The notes under the pieces were generated by a model, which was given only the letters and a program-made list of their open reading frames with translations, made no database searches and was not told the origin of the DNA. A program made the translations under genes and the position numbers. A stretch of DNA of 64,000 bases from Terriglobales bacterium (GTDB taxonomy: Bacteria > Acidobacteriota > Terriglobia > Bryobacterales > Bryobacteraceae): contig JAIXQP010000036.1 in NCBI GenBank assembly GCA_027485675.1, positions 1-64,000 on the forward strand. Reading direction: 5' to 3'. Positions 58,393 through 64,000 of this stretch are shown here, piece after piece (within the stretch, counting starts at the first letter, position 1; each line of letters starts with the position of its first letter).

Positions 58393-61300
58393 ATGTTGCA
58401 ACGCGCAATTCAGGTTTTAATCATTGGAATTCTCGGAGCGGCCGCGGCCTTCCCGCAAGCATCGACCGCCACCATTAACGGTACGCTCCGCGACTCCTCG
58501 GGAAGCGTCATTCCCGCCGCGGAACTGGTATTGCGGAATGCCGCCACGTCGGTCGAGTCCAGAACCCAGACCAATGAGGCCGGCTACTACGCCTTCCTCA
58601 ACATCCAGCCCGGCCAGTACACTCTCCAGATTTCGAAGGAAGGCTTCCGAACCAACCGTCTTAGCCAGTTCGCCTTGTCGGTGAACCAGACCGCCACTAT
58701 CGACGTCGTCATGGAAGTCGGCTCCGTCGAGCAGTCTGTGAACGTCGAAGCGGTTGGCGCTGAGGTGCAGGCCTCCACTTCGGAAATCGGCGCCGTCGTC
58801 TCCCGGCAGCAAGTTGTTGACCTCCCGCTGAACGGCAGGAACTTTACGCAACTGCTTTCGCTCACCCCTGGCGTGGCGCCAGTCAGCGTCTCGCAAAATA
58901 CCGGCTCCGGCTTCGCCCACCCCGGTATTGGAGCGTTCATCTTTCCGGCCATCAACGGCCAGACCAACCGCTCCAACTTCTGGACGCTCGACGGCATCAC
59001 CAATCAAGGACTGATGCTCTCCACCCCCGCCGTTAATCCTATCGTCGACGCCATCGCCGAATTCAAGGTTCAGTCGCATAACGATCAGGCGGAGTTCGGT
59101 GGCGTGCTTGGCGGCGTGATCAACGTAGCCACGCAGAGCGGAACCAACCAGCTTCACGGTTCGGCCTGGGAGTACGTCCGCAACAGTGCCTTCGACGCTC
59201 GCAATACGTTCCTTCCCGAGGTCACGCCCTTCCGCCAGAATCAGTTTGGTTTCGCCGTCGGTGCTCCCGTGGTCATCCCCAAACTCTTCAACGGAAAGAA
59301 CACAACCTTCATCCACGGCTCCTATCAGGGCTGGCGCTTCCGGCGCGCGAACAACACCCTCTTCCGGGTCCCCACCGCCGCCAATCTCGCGGGCGACCTC
59401 AGCGATGAAGCCCGCCAAATCTTCGATCCTTTCAGCACACGCGCCAATCCGAATGGTCCTGGTTACGTCCGCGACCCCTTCCCCGGCAACCGGATCCCCA
59501 CCAGCCGCATCAGCTCCGGCAACCTCCTCTACGCCCGGGAAACCTTCCCCGCAGGGGGCGCGCCTATCACGGCCGACCGTAATGCCATCGACCCTTCGCC
59601 CTTCAGCCAGGATCAGGAAGAGTATTCAATTCGCGTCGATCGCGTGCTCGGGCCGAGAGACAACGTTTTCTTCCGCATCAGCCAGTCCATGCTCGACCAG
59701 ACCTCGTCCGGCGGCCGTCCCCTGCTGGCCAGCTTCCGCGAGTTCAATGCCATCAATATCGGCACAAGCTGGGTGCATACCTTCAGCCCCTCCACCGTAC
59801 TTCAGGCGCAGTTCGGCCGCCTCGAGAACGTGGACAATAGCGGTAACCGGTTCCGCAGCCTGCCGGCTAACTTCGTCCGCGACGTGGGCTACAACCCGGC
59901 CTTCTGCTGTAGCTTTTTGGACGGTCAGACTCTCGTCCCGGCGCTAAACATCGACGGCTGGGTCGGCGGTGCCGAAAGCGTCTCCTTCAATCGGCCTTCC
60001 GATGTTTGGCAGTACAAGGGTTCGCTCACCAAGATCAAGGGTAACCATCAGCTGAAAATGGGCGCCGAGTGGAACAACATGGACTTCCTGGGTTCGCCCC
60101 GGAACGCCAGCGCTACGTTCCGTCCGCTGCAGACGGCGAATCCGCTCAACCCGGGAACCACGGGCAGCCAGTTGGCCAGCTTCCTGTTGGACGTTCCGGA
60201 TGCCGCCGGATTCCGGAACCGGTCCACCACCGTCCGCCGCGGCGGCCACATGGCCTTCTACTTCCAGGATCAATGGAAGTTCTCGCAGAATCTCACGATC
60301 AACCTCGGCTTCCGGTACGACAAGACCTTCATCCCGCCGCTCGGCCAGGAAGGCAACGAGAACATCTTCACCGGCGGCTACGACCTGCAACGCGGCGTCT
60401 ACATCATCCAGAAGCAGCCGGGCTCCTGTGAAGAGCTCAAGAAGGCGCCCTGCGTCCCCGGCGGGGTGTTGCCCGCGAACGTTGAAGTCGATCCACGAGG
60501 CAAGCTCTATCACAACGTAAATGACAACTGGCAGCCCCGCGTCGGCTTGGCCTATCGCCTTGGCCAACGTACCGCCATCCGCTCCTCCTTCGGCATCTTC
60601 TTCGATAACTATGCCGCTGTCGTTCAGACCGCGCAGAACTACTCGGCGCAATGGCCGAGCGTTGGCGAACAGCTCCAGGAGAATCTGAACAATCCCACCG
60701 CCACACAGACCACGCCAACTTTCAGCGGACGCAACCCTTTCCCTTCCGGAGCCTTGCCGCAAGCGACCCCCTTCAATCAGGTCCAGTGGTACATGGACCC
60801 CCGCGCGAAGAATCCCTACTCCTTGCAGTGGAACTTCGGAATCCAGCACCAGATCAGCTCGGATACGGTCGTCACTGTCAACTACGTCGGCTCCGGGTCC
60901 CGCAGGCTCGATATCGGCGGATTCTATAATGTCGCCACCACCCCTGGGCCGGGCGACTTCCGGCAAAGAGCGCCGTTCCCCTATATTCGGCCCACTTACT
61001 ACGATCGCAGCTGGGGCCGCGGCAACTATCAGAGCCTCCAACTCCTACTCGACAAGAAGTTCAAAAACGGCTTCGCCTACATGATCAACTACACCTATTC
61101 GAAATCCATCGACATCGGCTGCTCCGGCTGGTATGGCGTCGAAGGTTGCTCGATTCAGGATCCGTATAAGTTCAACAACGATCGCAGCGTCTCCGGCTTC
61201 GACCTCACACATGTGGCGACCATGAACTTCGTCTACGACGTCCCCTTCGGCCGAGGGAAACGGTTTCAGACCGGCAGCGGCGCCGCCGACTACATCCTTG

Positions 61301-61752
61301 GCGGATGGCGCGTCAACGGGATCATCCGGCTCAGTTCCGGCCAACCCTACAACCTGCAGATCAATGGAGACTTGGCCAATACCGGGAACTCCAACTATCT
61401 GCGTCTCAACTTCCTCGGCAACCCCGAACTTGAGAATCCAACCACCGGCCAGTGGTTCGACACCACCAAAGTCGCCGCCCCCGCGCTCTTCACCTTCGGA
61501 AACTCGGGCCGCTTCCGGATGCGCTCTGACGGTTGGGAGAACTTCGATCTCTCGCTCTTCCGTGAGTTCGCCCTGCCTTTCCTTGGCGAAGGACGCCGGT
61601 TTGAGTTCCGCGTGGAAGGCTTCAATATGTTCAACCATGCCATTTACGCGCCGCCCAATGCGAACCTTTCGAACGCGCAGCTGTTTGGACGGGTGACCGG
61701 TACGGCCAACCAGCCGCGCCAACTCCAACTGGGTGGTAGATTCGTATTCTGA
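58393..61752 (+). CDS. TonB-dependent receptor, Oar-like, with carboxypeptidase-regulatory domain
   Basis: A 1119-residue outer-membrane protein. The signal peptide (VLIIGILGAAAAFPQ) is followed by a carboxypeptidase-regulatory-like domain (INGTLRDSSGSVIPAAELVL ... YYAFLNIQPGQYTLQISKEGF, residues about 30-110). The plug carries the acidobacterial hallmark VVDLPLNGRNFTQLLSLTPGV, and the long beta-barrel ends in QLQLGGRFVF with a terminal aromatic residue. These Oar-like receptors are expanded in Acidobacteria and probably import oligosaccharides, peptides or metals with TonB energy. The ATG at 58393 gives the signal peptide; the frame is open upstream only by chance. It shares one base with the next start (TGATG). 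Confidence 0.88.
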   Translation: MLQRAIQVLIIGILGAAAAFPQASTATINGTLRDSSGSVIPAAELVLRNAATSVESRTQTNEAGYYAFLNIQPGQYTLQISKEGFRTNRLSQFALSVNQTATIDVVMEVGSVEQSVNVEAVGAEVQASTSEIGAVVSRQQVVDLPLNGRNFTQLLSLTPGVAPVSVSQNTGSGFAHPGIGAFIFPAINGQTNRSNFWTLDGITNQGLMLSTPAVNPIVDAIAEFKVQSHNDQAEFGGVLGGVINVATQSGTNQLHGSAWEYVRNSAFDARNTFLPEVTPFRQNQFGFAVGAPVVIPKLFNGKNTTFIHGSYQGWRFRRANNTLFRVPTAANLAGDLSDEARQIFDPFSTRANPNGPGYVRDPFPGNRIPTSRISSGNLLYARETFPAGGAPITADRNAIDPSPFSQDQEEYSIRVDRVLGPRDNVFFRISQSMLDQTSSGGRPLLASFREFNAINIGTSWVHTFSPSTVLQAQFGRLENVDNSGNRFRSLPANFVRDVGYNPAFCCSFLDGQTLVPALNIDGWVGGAESVSFNRPSDVWQYKGSLTKIKGNHQLKMGAEWNNMDFLGSPRNASATFRPLQTANPLNPGTTGSQLASFLLDVPDAAGFRNRSTTVRRGGHMAFYFQDQWKFSQNLTINLGFRYDKTFIPPLGQEGNENIFTGGYDLQRGVYIIQKQPGSCEELKKAPCVPGGVLPANVEVDPRGKLYHNVNDNWQPRVGLAYRLGQRTAIRSSFGIFFDNYAAVVQTAQNYSAQWPSVGEQLQENLNNPTATQTTPTFSGRNPFPSGALPQATPFNQVQWYMDPRAKNPYSLQWNFGIQHQISSDTVVTVNYVGSGSRRLDIGGFYNVATTPGPGDFRQRAPFPYIRPTYYDRSWGRGNYQSLQLLLDKKFKNGFAYMINYTYSKSIDIGCSGWYGVEGCSIQDPYKFNNDRSVSGFDLTHVATMNFVYDVPFGRGKRFQTGSGAADYILGGWRVNGIIRLSSGQPYNLQINGDLANTGNSNYLRLNFLGNPELENPTTGQWFDTTKVAAPALFTFGNSGRFRMRSDGWENFDLSLFREFALPFLGEGRRFEFRVEGFNMFNHAIYAPPNANLSNAQLFGRVTGTANQPRQLQLGGRFVF

Positions 61753-64000
61753 TGCGTTTCTGTTTGCTCCTGATAGCCTCCTCCGCCTTCGCGCAAAGCG
61801 TCTGCCAGGGGCCTGCCGAACTGGAGCAGCAACGAAAGACCAAACCCGCCGCGAGCACGTTCAACGCTCTCGGCGGGTTCTTTCTTTCTCGCCAACAGGT
61901 GGACTGTGCCCTATCGGCCTACCGCGAGGCGATCCGCCTGGACCCGGCGAACCGGTCCGCCCGCCTGGCCCTGGGCGAATTGCTGATCGAGAAGAACAAC
62001 CTCGCCGCGGCGCAGGAACAGTTCCGGGCCGTTCTCACATCCCAGCCGAAGGAGCCGCGAGCCTTACGCGGTATGGCGCGCGCGCTGATCCTCGGCGCGA
62101 AGTTGGCCGCTGCAATCCCGTACCTCGAACAGGCGCTGGCGCTGGAACCGCGCGAGTTGGGGCACTATCTTGCCCTCGGCTACGCCTACGGCGAAACCGG
62201 GAAATCCGCCCAAGCTGTCCAAATTCTGGAACGCGCCCGGCAGGCTCATCCCGGTGTCGAACAGGTCGACTTCCACCTGGGACAGGCTCTGGCCCGGCAG
62301 CAGCGCTACGAAGAGGCCATCGCCTCTTTTGATCAGGTACTGCGGAAGAACCCTGGCAACTTCGACGCCCGCCTCTCCCTGGCCAAGGCCCTCGTCGCCC
62401 ACCGTGGTTATGATCGTGCCCTCGCCGAACTCCAGGCCTATCGCGGTCCGGATCCATTTGAACCGGCCTATCTCTCCGGGCTTGCCCTCCGGGCGCTCGA
62501 TCGCTTGCCCGAGGCCGAGGCCTCTTTCCGGCGGGCCATCGCCGCCACCCCACAACATCCGGACGCCAACTACCAACTCGGCCTGGTCCTCCTGCGCCAG
62601 CGCAAAGCCGCCGAGGCGCGAACGGTTCTCGAAAAGGCGAAGGCCTTGAATCCGGAGTCTTCGGAAGTTCGCTTCCAGTTGGCTGCCGCCTTCCGGCAAC
62701 TCAATGAGCCTGGCATGGCGTCAGCGGAACTCAAGGTATTCCAGGAACAGAAAGCCAAAAGCGCCAGCGTCGCGGTCGCCGGTACCGTGGCGGACCGGGC
62801 CAGCGGCGAACTGCTCACCGGAGATCCCCGCCGCGCGCTCGCCACCTATCAGGAGTCCTTGCGTCTCGATCCCCAAAACCCGAAGACCCACTTCAATATC
62901 GCCCTGGCTCATGCCCGCCTGAACGATCGTCCGGCCGAGCGGCGGTCTCTCGAACAGGCCTTGGCTCTCGACCCGCGCTTCGCCGCCGCCCACCACCGGC
63001 TGGGCCGCAACTCACTCGACGCCAGTGAATGGGCCCGCGCCGAAGCCAGCTTCCGCAAGGCCATCGCATTCGATCCGCAGTTTGCGGAAGCCCACACCGA
63101 CCTCGGCGTGCTGCTCGGCCGCCAGTCCCGCTTTGCCGAGGCCGAACAGCACTTCCGCAGCAGCACCGAGCTGGACCCTACTTCTGGGTTCGCCTTTCTT
63201 AACCTGGGGCTCACCCGCGCCAGCCAGCAGCGCTTCGCCGAGGCCTTTCGCGACATTAGCCAAGCACAGCGTCTCCTGCCCGGCAACCCGCGCGTGCTCA
63301 GCTCCCTGGGCATGGTCGCCGCCCGCCTGAACCGTTGGAAGGAGGCCCTGGGCCTCTTTGAGAAGGTGGTGGAGCTGGAGCCGCAGTCCGCCGAAGCGCA
63401 TCTCAATCTCGGCATCGCCCGCGCCGATCAGTTCGATTTGAGTGCTGCGCGCAAGTCGTTCGCCGAGGCGGTCCGGCTCGCCCCGCAAAGCTCCGCCGCG
63501 CAGTACAACCTCGGCCGAGCCATGTTCGATCTGCGCGAGTACGATGCGGCTCAGACCCACTTGGAGTTGGCCTTGAAACTGGATCCCCAGTCCGATCCGG
63601 CAACTTATCTTCTCGCCTTTACGCACAAGCACCTCGAACGTCCCCAAGAAGCCATCGCGCTTCTTGATCGTCTCCTCAGCCGGCAACCCAACGACCAGGA
63701 TGCTCTCTTCCTCCTCGGCCAATCCTGCGTCCAGGCGGGAGACCGGCCCCGCGCCGCGCGAGCCTGGGAGAAGCTGCTGCAGCTAAACGCGGAACATCAT
63801 GAGGCGCTCTATGCGCTCTCACGGCTGCTTCAACCCACCAGCCCGGCGCGGGCCGCGGAGTATCGCCAAAAACTCGCCAGCCTGCAGCAATCCCGCCAAG
63901 TGGCTGAACAGGCCGAAGCCATGGCAAACTTCGGCCTCAGCGCTGCACAGTCCCGCGATTGGCCCCGGGCCATCGAGCGGCTCAACGAAGCCATCACCCT
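61752..64000 (+). CDS. Secreted TPR-repeat protein, cut by the window end
   Basis: A frame open from the ATG at 61752 to the end of the window, at least 749 codons with no stop. It begins with a signal peptide (MRFCLLLIASSAFAQ) and then has about twenty tetratricopeptide repeats, seen as recurring units such as AYREAIRLDPANRSARLALGE and AEAHTDLGVLLGRQSRFAEAEQHF. One Cys-bearing segment (SVCQGPAELEQQ) precedes them. The ATG overlaps the receptor stop by one base, so the two are coupled. TPR proteins act as protein-binding scaffolds; next to a TonB receptor it may serve substrate capture or outer-membrane assembly. The C-terminus lies beyond the window. Confidence 0.83.
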   Translation, partial: MRFCLLLIASSAFAQSVCQGPAELEQQRKTKPAASTFNALGGFFLSRQQVDCALSAYREAIRLDPANRSARLALGELLIEKNNLAAAQEQFRAVLTSQPKEPRALRGMARALILGAKLAAAIPYLEQALALEPRELGHYLALGYAYGETGKSAQAVQILERARQAHPGVEQVDFHLGQALARQQRYEEAIASFDQVLRKNPGNFDARLSLAKALVAHRGYDRALAELQAYRGPDPFEPAYLSGLALRALDRLPEAEASFRRAIAATPQHPDANYQLGLVLLRQRKAAEARTVLEKAKALNPESSEVRFQLAAAFRQLNEPGMASAELKVFQEQKAKSASVAVAGTVADRASGELLTGDPRRALATYQESLRLDPQNPKTHFNIALAHARLNDRPAERRSLEQALALDPRFAAAHHRLGRNSLDASEWARAEASFRKAIAFDPQFAEAHTDLGVLLGRQSRFAEAEQHFRSSTELDPTSGFAFLNLGLTRASQQRFAEAFRDISQAQRLLPGNPRVLSSLGMVAARLNRWKEALGLFEKVVELEPQSAEAHLNLGIARADQFDLSAARKSFAEAVRLAPQSSAAQYNLGRAMFDLREYDAAQTHLELALKLDPQSDPATYLLAFTHKHLERPQEAIALLDRLLSRQPNDQDALFLLGQSCVQAGDRPRAARAWEKLLQLNAEHHEALYALSRLLQPTSPARAAEYRQKLASLQQSRQVAEQAEAMANFGLSAAQSRDWPRAIERLNEAIT

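Overview
The window looks like a piece of a high-GC Acidobacteriota chromosome, most likely order Bryobacterales (Solibacter/Bryobacter relatives). The main reasons are a secreted protein with the TIGR03437 domain first noted in Solibacter, an Oar-like TonB receptor with the LPLNGRNF motif, several PQQ dehydrogenases with fused cytochrome c domains, PSD1/DUF1501 and CRTAC1-type proteins, and ECF sigma factors next to a membrane Ser/Thr kinase. I saw no rRNA, tRNA, CRISPR array or intact insertion sequence.

Layout. 0-1 kb holds decayed toxin-antitoxin genes (a frameshifted ParE and a frameshifted DUF433 gene), an inverted repeat and a 15-bp tandem repeat. 1-6 kb (+) carries a secreted FecR-like protein, an O-antigen ligase-type membrane protein, an intact ParD/ParE-like pair, and a GMC oxidoreductase coupled to an aldo/keto reductase. 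6.1-13.0 kb (-) is a tight seven-gene operon: P-loop NTPase, ABC exporter, small membrane protein, HTTM protein, DCC thiol protein with an in-frame TGA, M14 carboxypeptidase, coiled-coil membrane protein. 13.3-14.7 kb (+) is an ECF sigma factor and a probable anti-sigma protein. 14.8-25.3 kb (-) is a nine-gene run: ECF sigma factor, two CsgG-like proteins, a secreted relative of the kinase tail, a Ser/Thr kinase, three secreted proteins and an RDD protein.

25.4-29 kb holds a LuxI-like synthase, an isoprenylcysteine-methyltransferase-like protein and two divergent regulators sharing an N-terminal domain, one of them cut short at a remnant of a PQQ dehydrogenase gene. 29-31.2 kb is a DUF5916 outer-membrane protein of contrasting base composition. 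31.3-49 kb is rich in periplasmic redox proteins: three PQQ dehydrogenases, c-type cytochromes and a propeller-type hybrid histidine kinase, plus an esterase, a ceramidase-like hydrolase, a symporter, an MFS exporter and a signal-peptide methyltransferase. 49.2-58.2 kb (-) is a five-gene operon joining two TPR/multiheme cytochromes with PSD1, DUF1501 and CRTAC1 proteins. 58.4-64 kb (+) is a TonB receptor coupled to a TPR protein that runs off the window.

How it may fit together (inference): the right half looks like a periplasm/outer-membrane oxidation and electron-transfer region, with PQQ enzymes feeding c-type hemes, a sensor kinase beside one PQQ gene, and a receptor for uptake. The most unusual pieces are the HTTM/DCC/M14/ABC operon, the ECF-CsgG-kinase operon with its internally duplicated domains, and the PSD1-DUF1501-CRTAC1-multiheme operon. 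The + strand is visibly G-rich over about 1.5-9.5 kb and C-rich beyond about 45 kb whatever the gene direction, which may mark proximity to a replication switch point.
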